From NCBI RefSeq assembly GCF_037975245.1, contig NC_092583.1, positions 9,075,764 to 9,139,763 of the forward strand: a stretch of DNA of 64,000 bases, given 5' to 3'. The stretch comes from Apostichopus japonicus. Taxonomy: Eukaryota > Echinodermata > Holothuroidea > Aspidochirotida > Stichopodidae. Made by a program: the position numbers and the translations under genes. A model generated the notes under the pieces. It ran no database searches. It saw nothing but the letters and a program-made list of their open reading frames with translations, and was not told the origin of the DNA. Within the stretch, counting starts at the first letter, position 1. Each line of letters opens with the position of its first letter. Below are positions 14,001 to 27,200 of the stretch, one piece after another.

Positions 14001-17000
14001 TGTCGATAAATGAGAAGAGTGTCCTCGACAAATTTCACAGTTAAAATTAATCGCATACAATTCCGCCAAACCCACTAGTTTGAATTCAACCAATCAGAGA
14101 TGCAGGTTAAGTTATGAGCCGTTGCTAAAAATAGATTCAAGACTTCGCGTTGGTTGTACCAGGGAGTTGTTATGCAACTCCCTGGTACAACTGCCATATA
14201 GACTGTACACAAATCAAGCGTGGTGTTATATTACGTATCTGTCAATGACGTTCGTAGTGTTTAAATATTCATATTATGGGCGAGGTTTATTGGGTTCCCA
14301 ACGGAAAATATCTTGGAGAACAACAAAGTTGAAAGTTGCAATTTTTTCGACTTTTATGCCACCATTTGAAGTAAAATATAAATAGATTAGCTAGTTATGT
14401 ATGTCGTTATGGCAAAGTGGAATCAGTGAGGTTGAGAAAAATCATAGAAAAGGACGCAAAATGCTGCTTTAAAGGTTCAATATGTTATGAATCGCAAATT
14501 ATTCAAATGCATTACCAACACAAAGAATATATACAATTTGAGGTAATATGCTTGTATTAACTTACTTACCTAACCCACTGTTGATAGAAAAAATGGACAC
14601 TCCACCCATGACCTTGATACAGATAAGGTGATAAATGTGTTGGCAAGGAATTGAATAACCAGTGAAAGAGAATCCAATTTGGATGTTCAGAAGAGTAATT
14701 ATTCCACACTAAATGTTTCATGCAATGTCAAGGTCTTGCATTACAGTCAAATATGTGCATAAGCCTGTAACTTATGGGATATACTCAAACGTTTGATTTG
14801 GGATATGTTCAGACAAGATTGGTAAAAGTTTGGAATTTCCTTTCCTTTTGAAATTGATAATTTGGAGGATCATTGAAGGGACTTGACTGTGTTCAATTGC
14901 TCAGAAGCATGGCCAAAATCAACACCAAGGAAAGTGAAAGATTGACAGTGTTACCTCAAATAACATGCTAAAGTTGGACCAAAATGTGAGCTCACTAAAT
15001 TTGGTGCAAGTTTGTCACAACATTTTCCTGGAAGTTAACCGCATACATTATTAAGATACATTGAACTGTGTTATTAACATAACTATATCTCTTATGTAGA
15101 AGATAATCTTTAACCATATTTGCATATCATGTGTTTGTTTCAGATTCAAAGTTTACGAAAACAGTACTAAAGGATCAACTAAAGGCATTAGAAGACAAAA
15201 GGCAAGAGATCTATCACAAACTTACTGAATCAGAAGATGAAAAACAACAGCTCACTGACAAACTAAAGACAACAGAGGAGGAAAGACAACAACTCACTGA
15301 TGAACTAGCAATATCAAAAGGTGAAAAGCATCAAATTACTGGAAGACTTCACGCTGCAGAGGAAGAGAGACAACAACTCAGTGATAAACTAACAATATCA
15401 GAAGATAATAGACAGCAAGTAATAGGAAGACTAAAGACAACAGAGGAGGAAAGACAGCAATTCAACAATGTATTGAAGGCAACAGAGGAAGAAAGAAAAC
15501 AGCTGAATGAAACACTAAAGACAACACAGGAGGAAAGACAACAGTTGACCGGAAGACTTAAGACAAAAGATGAGGAAAGACAACATTTCTTATATAGATT
15601 GAATACAACTGAGAACAAACTGAAAACATTGGAAGATGAAAAAGAAGAATTACTTCAGCAGCAGAAAGAGGTTAGACTTCACATAGCATGTGATTATAGA
15701 TATCTGATGACCAAGTTACCTAACTTGGGTCATGAGAAATGTATTTACTATGAACAAGATGATCATTCTGTTTGATCTAGTGGTGTAGCAGTGAATTGTT
15801 AGTTTACCATTCCAAACACAACATGTATTTTCTGAAATTAGGGAATGTTTATGATGTCCAACATTAGAGGTCCAATGATGCAAACTTTTAACAGCTCTTT
15901 TTCTCAAAAATGTTATACAAGCATGATATTTAGTTCATATGATGTACATTAAATGTACACATATTAATATAGGTCGAAGATCATTTGAGATTAAACGAGG
16001 TCAATCAAAACATGGAAAGGTATGAAAATCAAGAAGAGGATTTTTGAAAAAGATCTTTCTTGGCATGAAACTTTTGCAAGTACAAGATCCCTATTTTATT
16101 TGAATCTTTAAGTGCTACACCTAGCCTACACGTCTCTCTTTTTCACACAGGTAAAAATATTTATTCCCTTTATATCTAGAAGTCTCTTTTAGAGAGTTTG
16201 CAATGCATGGTAGTGTGCTTTGTTTATGTGTAAGTTCTCTATTAAACTGAAGTTACACTGCATTTTTCTAACTAATTAGTAACAAGTGATAGTTTAAGTT
16301 GACTAGCAAAACTAAACAGGGGAATGCTGCATGTTCTATGGCACAATATGTAGTAGATTAGAGCATATCATGTGACTTTTTGACCAACAAAACAGAAAAT
16401 TAATCAAACGAATTGATGTAATTGAAGGTCTGTCTTTCAATGTGATAGGCCTACATTCATTTTTCTAAGACAGTTGTTCGGCCACCATTTCTGGAAGTTC
16501 CTTTTGGAAGTTAGGTTACAGTTCTCTGCATTAATTTACATTAATTTCATTTATTTACATTAATTTACCGCGCGCGTCATCTGGGAAGGTGTGAAATGTG
16601 CTTTAAAAGTATGATTAAGTTTAGAAAGTGAATTATTACTTTATAACAGTGTGTATGTGTACCCAGTATACCATCAGTAGACAAGAAGTTTGTGTTTATG
16701 AAGGTTAGGATCATATTGTGACTAAATTATTAATGCTTTGAATTTATTATAAAATATTCCACAGTTGAAGGTATTACAAGGTGAAAACATAATCTCGAGC
16801 TTTACAGAAAATTGTTCAATGAGTTAAGAAATGTACATTCACCTATGCTAAAATCAGTTGGTTGTGTCAGCTGAAGGCATAACTGGTGTAACTTGACAGT
16901 TGAAAGATATGAAAACAGGTTATGCAGTCAAGTTGGCTTGTTCGTGTGTGTGGGTGCAAGGGTGTGCTGTGTCCATGTGACGCCCTAGCTAGTAACACAA

Positions 17001-18237
17001 TCAAGATCTCAAGATCGGTAACCTCTGCAGTTGTCATATTTGGCATGTGGCTTCCCCACAATTCGTCAAAATAACCCTATTGGTTTTAATGGGGGTCAAA
17101 AAGTCATTTCGGGTCAGCATAGCTGGCAAAATGTGAAAATCTCAAAAAATCTCCACAACTTGAACATCAAAGGAGATCATATGCATTGTATGATAGCCTT
17201 ATGTAGTTGCACATTTTTTCTTCACAATTTGGTGTACGTCAAGAGTTTATTTTAGGTCACCAGGAGTAAAAAAAAATATCTTCAAAATAGGAAACTTTGT
17301 TGGCTCTCCTTTGTGGCTTCCTTAAAATGAATACAAGAACCGTATTGCTTGTGGTGGAGGTCAAAGGTCATTTGGGGTCATCAAAGGTTATATTCTTTAA
17401 TGCCTTATAAACAAACCTTGTAAACATATTATGTCTAAATGTGTTACATGACATAGCTGATATCTGGCATGTGTCTTTCTTATAGTGAGTACAAGAACCC
17501 TTTCATTTTGGTTGGATTATCAAGGCAGGTAACCGCTGGGAGGCGTTTCCCTCTGGTCTCATCAAATAAGATATCTTTCCTATGTTTTTACAATGCAGGT
17601 TTCATTTGCATCTGTTACGGGGGAAGAAACCCTACTTGAAGAGTGTGAAACTCCAGACGTATCACAGGAATCAACTTTGGCAGGTAGGATCACAATGAAA
17701 AATAATTACTGTTGCTCGATGTAAATATCAAGCAGGCAGTACAATGTTTCCTTATATGTCTTTTTGTTCTTAAAGAGTCCAACCTGCAGATCTTCAAAGC
17801 TGTCAGGTGAGATGTAGGAAGAGGGACAAAGGGGGTGGGCATTGAGTTGATTTAATAAGTATAGATGCATTGTTATACTGTCGATCATGTTGAGATATAC
17901 TATTGCAATTCTAGTGAGCATTTTAGTGAGTAACTATATCAAGGGGTATAACACATCAGGGTATCTGTTGCATTTCTGTAACAAATTTGTACCAATGAAA
18001 CTAAGGTCATTTGGGAGTTGATCATAGACATATTAGGGAGACTAGACCACTTTAATATGTCAAATAGGAGATGTGTAAAAAATAAACTTAACAACCATGG
18101 AGGGTCATGTTATGTGCTCAATGGTAAGACTTATAACTTCTATCATATTGATTGTATAAATGTATCCCTTTTACAACTAATGTGATCAAAATACATTGCA
18201 GGTGTTGATATGCCTTATGTTATTTGCTTGTATATAT

Positions 18238-18268
<31 letters not shown>

Positions 18269-21200
18269 CATACAAGCAAATAACATAAGGCATATCAACA
18301 CCTGCAATGTATTTCTTGTGAAATATTGTAGAAATTAAAAGCCCCACCTAATTCCTCTTTATTATGTTTCTACTTTTCTTTCATCAAGTGAGGTAGATCA
18401 CACCCTCCTTATAACGGTAAAGTATATTTAAGATTTGAAATCAATATTCATCTAAAAAGGTGACAGTTAAGTAGCTATGGTATCACATATGCTTGTAGTG
18501 TAGATGAGCAGTTACATCAAGAGTACTTCAAAAAGGAACTAAATTTATTCATATTCCACATAAATTATATCTTCTTCCACTATTGAACTGATTTTTGGCT
18601 TTGATGATAATCGTAACCTTTGCATTTATGATTGTGTATGGGTGCGAGTGGGTGTGTGTGTGTGTTTGTGACGCCCATCCTGTAAACACGATATCTCAAG
18701 AAGGGAAGATCAGACCAATTTCATATTTGGTGTGTAGAAGCAACACATAAGTACAACAAGTCAATTGTTTTCAATAGAGGTCAAAGGTCATTTAGAGTCA
18801 CCAGGGGTAAAATTGTGAAAACCTTGTAAACACGATATCTCAAGAAGGGAAGATCAAACCAACTTCATATATAATGTGTATTAGTACCACAATAAATACA
18901 AGAAGCTTATTGTTTTCGGTGGAAGTCAAAGGTCGTATGGGTTCACAAGGGGTGAAATTGTGAAAACCTTGTAAAGAAGATATCTCAAGAAGGAAAGCTT
19001 GGGAGGACCTCATATTTAGTGTGTAAAAGTACCACAGTAGGTACAAAAAGCCTAAAGTTTTTCGTTGAAGTCAAAGTTCATTTCGGGTAACTCGGGGTCA
19101 AATTGTGATATCCTTGTAAACACGATATCTCAAGGTGGGAAGCATGGGCAGACTTCATACTAAGTGTGTAGAAGTACCATATTGAGTACAACAAGTCTAT
19201 TGTTTTTGGTGGAGATCAAAGGTCATATGGAGGTCACCGAAGATCAAATTTTGAAAACCTTGTAATCACGATATCTCAATACTGGAAGCTTGGACAGACC
19301 TCTAATTTAGTGTAGAAGTACCACATTGAGTTAAAGAAGCCTATTGTGTTTGGTGGAGGTCAAAGGTCATTTGGGGTCATCATAGGTCAAATTGTGAAAG
19401 CCTTGTAAACATGTACATCCTCACTATACATTACGTAACATTCATGAAGAAAACTGCTCATATTACATCATAGGAACCACAATGCATTTTTGCATTCTGG
19501 GAAATATACCGGGCTTTAATTAGGCCTACGGTGTAAACCACCTCTCTCTCACGTCCGAAACCGGCGTTAATTCTGATTGACAGCTTGGTTGTCCGGTTAA
19601 TCTGAGATGGTTTTAGTTTTCATTTTTTCGTTTATATTGCAGGCGCATGCTAGCTAGAGTAATGTTTATAAACATTAAACAATATAGCCTAACTTTGCTC
19701 TACGTTGCTCTCGGGTTGCAGTTACAAAGACCCTTCCATTGAATATCAACAGCTAACTTCCACCTTCACCGTGCACTGCAATTACACCTATGCTATTTGT
19801 ATACAAATAGAGTTGTTCTAATTGACCTATGTTTTCGAGTGCGGTGAGACAACAATAGCCTCGAAGGGGTTTGAAGGGGAAATTCCATCGCTATATTTGA
19901 ATGGGGTATCGTGAATAGGAACAAGTGCAGTGTAAACCATTATGAAGCTATGGACGCCCAACTTTGTTTGATTGTCACTATTGATCGAAATACACTGCGT
20001 CATAGAAGAATGAACAGGAGGACTTGTTTTTATAATGCTCAGCTTAGATGTTCTGATGTTTCCCTCTGGAATTCTATAAGTGAAAACATTATGAAGATAA
20101 AATCAATTTCAACTTATATAAGACACTTCAACATTATCTATTCTATTGTAATAATATTAATTATAATAATTTTGATCCGTGCTCCCCTTCTCATTGTACC
20201 ACCCAAAGTTGTTCTTTTTCCCACACTGTTTTTTTTTTCATTAAGAGTTGTATAACTACTGCATGGTGTGTTGGTGACTCCAAACGTGCCAAACTTAATA
20301 CTTATCTTAAGGTTTGCGTGTGCTACTCACACACGATTGAGTCCCTTTGTCAATCTATGCCAGCGATATTCAACCGTCATAGAATAACAACAATAAGAAA
20401 CACCACAATAGCAGCAGGCCTTCAATTCAGCAGAAAGGAACCGTTCAACCGTATGACTACTTAACCAAATTTTTAAATTTAATATTATGTATTCCATTCG
20501 TATCCAAGCAATGTCAAACACGTATACCATTGCGATCAAAGAGCGGAATTCCTGCGCGATTATTCAACCTTGAAAATTAATTGTATTGCTGCTGGTCTTT
20601 TGTGTAACACTCGAATGACTCAATATTTTTTTTTCGGGGGGGGGGGGGGGGGTTGGAAGGGACTTTTCGGGTACTAATGGCGGTCTTCTTCCCAAACAAA
20701 TCTCCTGCATTCCTCTTATTTGTTTACCCAGAAGCATTGACTATATCTTTGTCATCGTGAGAAAAATCATTGCAATCGTGGGAGGATGTCAGCCTGTGAT
20801 TGGAATGTATGTAAACTTTCATTTGGTCGTTGTGTGTTTTATTTCTCTCTTTCTATATTAAGTCGGTAGCAACTGGTACATGATGAGAGGATTATGGGTC
20901 AAAGTGTATTTTGCACATATGATCAAGCCGTGAGTTACATTTGCAAAGCTTTTCAAACATTTCTTTTTTGGCATCTATAAAGTATTCAGAGGAGTGATGT
21001 GTGGTTGATTAGCTCTCCTTATGGATAGTTAAAGGTTAATTTAAAACACTGTGGTGAGGTCAACTGTTTAGGGTTGTAAATCACTCTGGTTGAGACGTGA
21101 AGAGGGATGTGAATCTTTTTTAAAAAGTAGCTAACTGCACAAATGCTCCACTCCTTCCCCTGTATATGGAACTAAGCCAAAACTTTCTCCATTAACTTAT

Positions 21201-24200
21201 GGACAACCTGCAGCACAGTTCTAATGATAATGGTTTAGTTTTAAGATTAAAGGTTAATTGGTAAATAGTGATATTTCATCAAAGTTATAAAGATATAATA
21301 TTGTACAGAAAGGCAGTTTACAGTGAACGCCAGATTTGCAAGAGTTTGCTTTCGCTCGATTCAAATCCATTGTTATTGATCTACAGTTAAACAACAAAGA
21401 AACAACAATAAAAATTGATGTGTGCTCAATACACACTAGTCTCATCTCCGATGCGCTTTGCTTTTGGAACTAATAAATACATGGACTATTTATTTTCCAC
21501 CTTTTTATTCCACCTCTAAGACAGGTGGGCATCTTGGAATATCTGTTATAAATGCTCTTTGATAGTAACCTTTCATTAGCTCGTAAAGATGCTTTACAAG
21601 AAGGACGATGCATTGATACTTTAGCCTTTAATTACCCTATGTTTACTCTTTTCACTTAAAAGTGAGCTAACAGTGAACCTGCTCTCCTTTAAGCAGGTCA
21701 TATGTGACTTCCAAACCATCCATAGCCCTAGTTCAATAAAGACCAACAACTTTACAGTCACTGGTAATGAATTTAATCCTACCCATTATCAACAAACCTT
21801 TTCTGCCTACCAGGGATGTTCAAATCTGTAATGATGGTCCCATCATATGCATCCTTTTGTTTTCTCGGTGTTGGCAGTGTTAAACACAACCAACCCAGCG
21901 CCCTTCCTAGCCCCCCTCCCCACCCCACCCGTGGATCCTTGTATTGTCTAACTTTTATACCTCCTTCTTTCCTGTGGGTATGGTAATTCAAAACAAGTGT
22001 AGAAGCACCAGGGACCACCACCAGATCAATACAATTGTCTGCTAGCATGTTGTGTTTGCAGTACTATTCATGATTGTATATGTAAAAACAGGAGTTTTGT
22101 TTGCATAGTGTATCCTATAAATGCAAAACAAGTTCTCCCAAGTAAAGTCTGTGTTCAATAACATGGTAAAACAGCCAAACGAATTAATTACATATTCCTC
22201 AAAATACATTTTGAGGATTATATGTATTTTCCTTTGTACGGTGGTCAGGGTTTCTATTAATCATTTGAACATGCACACTATATGTCTTGAAATCGCCATG
22301 CTGTTGGCTGTACTAGCTTGGAATGATGATAGTTGACTTACCCTGTAAACCAAACCTATATGTGACTCTGTATATCGTTCGTTTCGGTAATCATGTTGTA
22401 CAAATATACCTTTCCTTCTCCGTGCTGTCTGATATCAATTAAAGTTATTTATTTTCTGGAAGGGCGAATAGCAATAAATGAAATCTTTATAATTTATAAG
22501 GAACATAAGATATTGTTTTAATTTAAAAAAAAAAACAAGTAACATAAGTCCAATCACCTGATGTAGCTTGAATATTCGAATAATATTAAAGTTAGCTCAA
22601 GGCAACATGTAAATTACACCTTATGTGATTTAGTGTCAAAGTGGATACTACATTTCAGTTTTAAATAACTTTATTGGTAGACTCGAGTAATACGCATGCT
22701 TTTGTCTTTTGCCGGCGTGAATTCAAAACTGAATCGGAAAATTTGTTAATGACTTCTCAGCTTTAGTAGCCCCTCTTCTCACGGACAGCTATATATATAT
22801 TGTAGTAAACAAAATTGTATCCTTCAGATTCAGTTACTGTAGTGGCTTTAGAAGTACCATCCGAGGATAATTATTCAAGATTGAGGAAATTTCAAGTTTG
22901 GATAGCTTGTGTTAGGAATGCCTGCCACGTGTGGGGCTTGTCAAACTTGTCATTTTCAGATCATAGCAGAAGGTGGTATTAGTTAACATGTTCCCAATGC
23001 CTGTTAGGTTTAATGTCTCTTCATAATTTGTAGCCATCGTTAATATTGCTTTAGTGAAACATCACCATGTGTAATGAAGAAGTTAACATAAGTAATCTGT
23101 CCCCTTATACATTATATTATTCAACTTCTATGGTTTGAATACTTTTATCAGACGAAAGATTATTTCAGTTTATTCACGATAGTTTATGAGAATCCTACAT
23201 TTGTCTGCACATCTAAGAAGCTTTTATAAATTTTTCATTACTTTTAACGAAAACGTGATATCATCTAGTGAGGAGATTTTCAACAAACAAGCAGTGATGT
23301 TATTAAGTGGAAATGATTTACGGAATTTACAAGATCTGAACAAATTCACAGTAGACGATATGCATGTGTGAATGAATGTTGGAATGGTCAAAAGAATTAA
23401 GTAAGTGGGTTGTTTTAGTTGGTTTGGACTTGAAGTCTCTGAATAATAATCCTATTAGTAATAAATAGTTTGATTCCCATCTTGTACCGCAAATTTTGTT
23501 CTGTCCACAATGATGTTTTTGTCTCTTTAGTGCTTGTATTTCTTTGTGATGCATATACCAATTATGCTTGATATTAACAGTTAGTTTACTTTCTTGAATA
23601 ATGTTAAGAAATAATATGATGCTCCTTGCCAATGTTTCAATCTCTTCATGTCAATATATTGAATCAAACTTACTTTAAGGAACTGAAGATGGGATCCTTC
23701 ATATTGTGGAGGATTTGTAGTAAAGGCTTAAACATTGTTCAGTTCTATCCGTTGTTGTCCAATTATGTGAACACTCATAGTTGTGGCATTAAGGTCAAGT
23801 AGGAATATTTTGGAATGAAAATGCAAACGTTATTCAAAATTCATTCAATATACTTGTGACATTTTCATATACAATATAGTATATATCAACTGTATATATC
23901 CTGCAAGCCTTACTTAGCATTCGACTGCCATAATTGTCATTATCAGCCCCCAATTCATTGACATTAATTGTTTGTTAAATTCACCCTTAAACGTGACACC
24001 CTCAGCAACTTTTAACATGCGGTTACCGACAGTAGCTACAGTATGTACATCAGTCGCAAATTAGGTGTTCTTTCTATCGGTGAAAATTAAGTTTATACGG
24101 TAAAGAAGATTCTCAACTATTGAGAGGAGCCATGTCTGCATGGGTGCAAAGGAAATGGGTTCGATATTACACCTGAACTGAATGTAGAATTTAAACATCT

Positions 24201-27200
24201 CTGTCGTGTAAGTTTCATTATTTTACATTCAAATGATGATGGGTGGTGGAGGAGGAAATTTAGCAGAAGAGTACATCTGAAGGGGGGGATACTGCCACTT
24301 TGATCGATGAAATTGATTCTCTACCGATCGCAATGATTCAATGAAACCTGAGAGATATCGCGCTTACGTAGCGGGGAAAGATATTGTGGAATGGCTAGTT
24401 TTGGTGTCCGCTTAAGTAAAGACCCTGCAATTCTTCGTCATTGAAATTTCCGGAACTCTCTCAATAAGAGAAGGCGCTATTTCCTTCTCACGGGGGAAAT
24501 GAAATATGTCCAGGTTTGATGAGTTTGCAGTGTTAGCCATAGATAAACTATTCGCTGTACAAGAGAAACGATAAGCAAGTGTGACCTAGTTTAGAGAATA
24601 GATAATCACTAACTGGGTGATTGCTTTGTTTTTCGCAAATAATATGTTGTTTATCGCTTACTTTGGTTTAATGTCATTTTGAAGTCTATATATACATATA
24701 GCAGAAACATTGTCCTACCTACCTGCATCAATATGGCACTTCGAAAATCTGTTGCACCATCATTGTTTATTGGTTTCGAAAATAATCGTAACCTTTGCAT
24801 TCATGATGGCGTGTGTGGGTGCGTGCGTTTGTGTGTGTGCGTTCGTGATGCCTAGCTTGTTAACACGATATCTCTAGAAGGGAAGGTTGGACCAATTTGA
24901 TATTTGGTGTGTAGATGTACCACATTTCGTACAAGAAGCCTTTTGTTTTTGGTGGAGGTCAAAAGTCATTTGGAGCCACCAGGGGTCATATGTGGTGTGT
25001 AAAAGAATCAAGACTGTTGATTTTCTTTCAGATAAACAGAAGTGTGCCATTCTGCCGAACTTTTCCTGCCATATATCAGAGTTATCTGAGAGATTCTCAG
25101 TTTATTTTTCCAAGAAGATCTTGGAACTTTGTACTATGTTAAATCGTCAAGGCCTTCATCCAACTGCAAATTGTTTGACTGAGCCATCACCTGCATCTTC
25201 GTTTGACAGTTTCTCTGAAGCTACTGAAGATGAAATACTTAAAATTATCAAAAACTCTCCATCAAAGTCGTGTATGCTTGATCCGCTGCCAACATGGTTA
25301 GCTAAAGGTTGTTCAACAGAACTCATTCTTCTCATCACGAACATTGTCAATAATTCCATGTCAACAGGAACAGTACCTGATTCCTTTAAGGTTGCTCATG
25401 TGACTCCTGTACTTAAAAAGACCAGCTTAGATAGAAACTGCTTAAAATATTATCGCCCTATTTCGAACTTGAGTTTCGTGTCAAAGGTTTTGGAAAAGAC
25501 AGTTTTATCTCGCTTAATGGATTATCTTACACAGGAGAATCTTCTTGAACCATACCAGTCAGCTTATAAGTCTGGACACAGTACGGAAACTGCCCTCAAT
25601 GCAGTTCATTATTTTATTACATCCAAGCTTGATGAAGACTGCTTTATCCTTTTAGTTCTTTTATCATCAGCTTTTCATACAGTTAATCATTCCATTTTGT
25701 TAGAAAGACTGCAGTCAAAGTATAGATTATGTGGTACTGTTCTATCCTGGTTCATTTCTTACATTACTGAGCGTTATCAACAGGTGAAAATTGATGATGT
25801 TCTTTTGTCTCCTCGTCCATTAGTTACTGGTGTTCCACAGGGCTCTGTACTTGGACCTGTTCTTTTTTCTTTATATCTTGCGGAGTTAAGTGATATTATT
25901 CGGCACCATGGTGTTCATTTCCATCATTATGCGGATGAGACTCAATTACTTCTTGCTTTCGATAAGGATGATGTGCCAAATGCTTTTCATAAAATGGAAA
26001 CCTGTATAAGTGCTGTAAACACTTGGCTTACAACTAATAAGTTGAAACTTAACTGTGATAAAACAGAGTTTATTGTTTTTCGATCACGTTTCTCTGAAGT
26101 TACACCTAATTTTCCACCACTTACTGTTGGTAAAGACTCTATTAATATCTCCTCGACTGTTAGAAACCTTGGTGCATATTTTGACCAGACCATGTCACTT
26201 GAAAATCACGTTACTAATCTCTGTCGTTCTGCAAATTGGCAACTGAGGAAAATCAGTTTGATGAGGAATTACCTCGATAATAAGACTTGCGAGATACTGG
26301 TCCATGCGTTTGTGACATCAAAGCTTGATTTTCTAAATTCACTTTTATTCGGCCTTCCTGATTCGACCATCCAGAATCTCCAAAAGATCTCAAACACCGC
26401 TGCCCGTATTGTGAAAAGGAAAGGAAGAAAATCCCGAACCACCCCACTTCTGAAGGAACTTCATTGGCTACCTATCAGCTACAGAATCCAGTAGAAACTA
26501 CTTCTTCTCATCTTCTGTGCTCATCATCTGGAACGGCCTGTGTACCTGTCACAACTTCTCTTGCCATATACTCCAACTCGCACACTTCGTTCCTCCAACA
26601 AACTGTATTTAACTGTTCCAAAACCACGATTGAAGAACTATGGTTACAGAAGCTTCCAATACTCTGGGTCTTATCTCTGGAACAAGTTACCAGATCACAT
26701 TCGAACATGCTATAAACTTTCTACTTTCAAAAGTCTACTTAAGACCCATTTTTTCACATGTTCTTTTGTAAATTAATTTTACTTTCTTTGTAAAGCGCTT
26801 TGAGCAGTGACTTTTGTTTACTGATTTGGCGCTATAATAGTCTTATTTATTATTATTATTTAGTACAAGAAGCCTATTGTTTTTGGTGGAGGTGAAAGGT
26901 CATTTGGGGTCACCAGGAGTAAAATTGTGAAAACCTTGTAAACACGATTTCTCAAGAAGGTAAGCTTGGGCAGACCTCATATTTGGTGTGTAGACTTACC
27001 ACATTAAGTACAAGAAGCCTATTGCTTTTGGTGCAGGTCAAGGGTCATTTGGGGTCACCAGGGGTCAAATTGTGAAAACCTTGTAAACATGATATCTCAA
27101 GAAGGGAAGCTTGGCAGACCTCATATTTAAGGAGCCTACTATTGCTTTTGGTGGAGGTCAAAGGTCATTTGAAGTAAACAAATGCCAAAAATTTACTTCA

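Noticed and set aside
23186-23371. Protein-like small frame in the large intron, considered as an extra exon
   Set aside because: Frame and splice sites do not fit the phase-1 junction between exons 5 and 6, and the assembled gene is complete without it.
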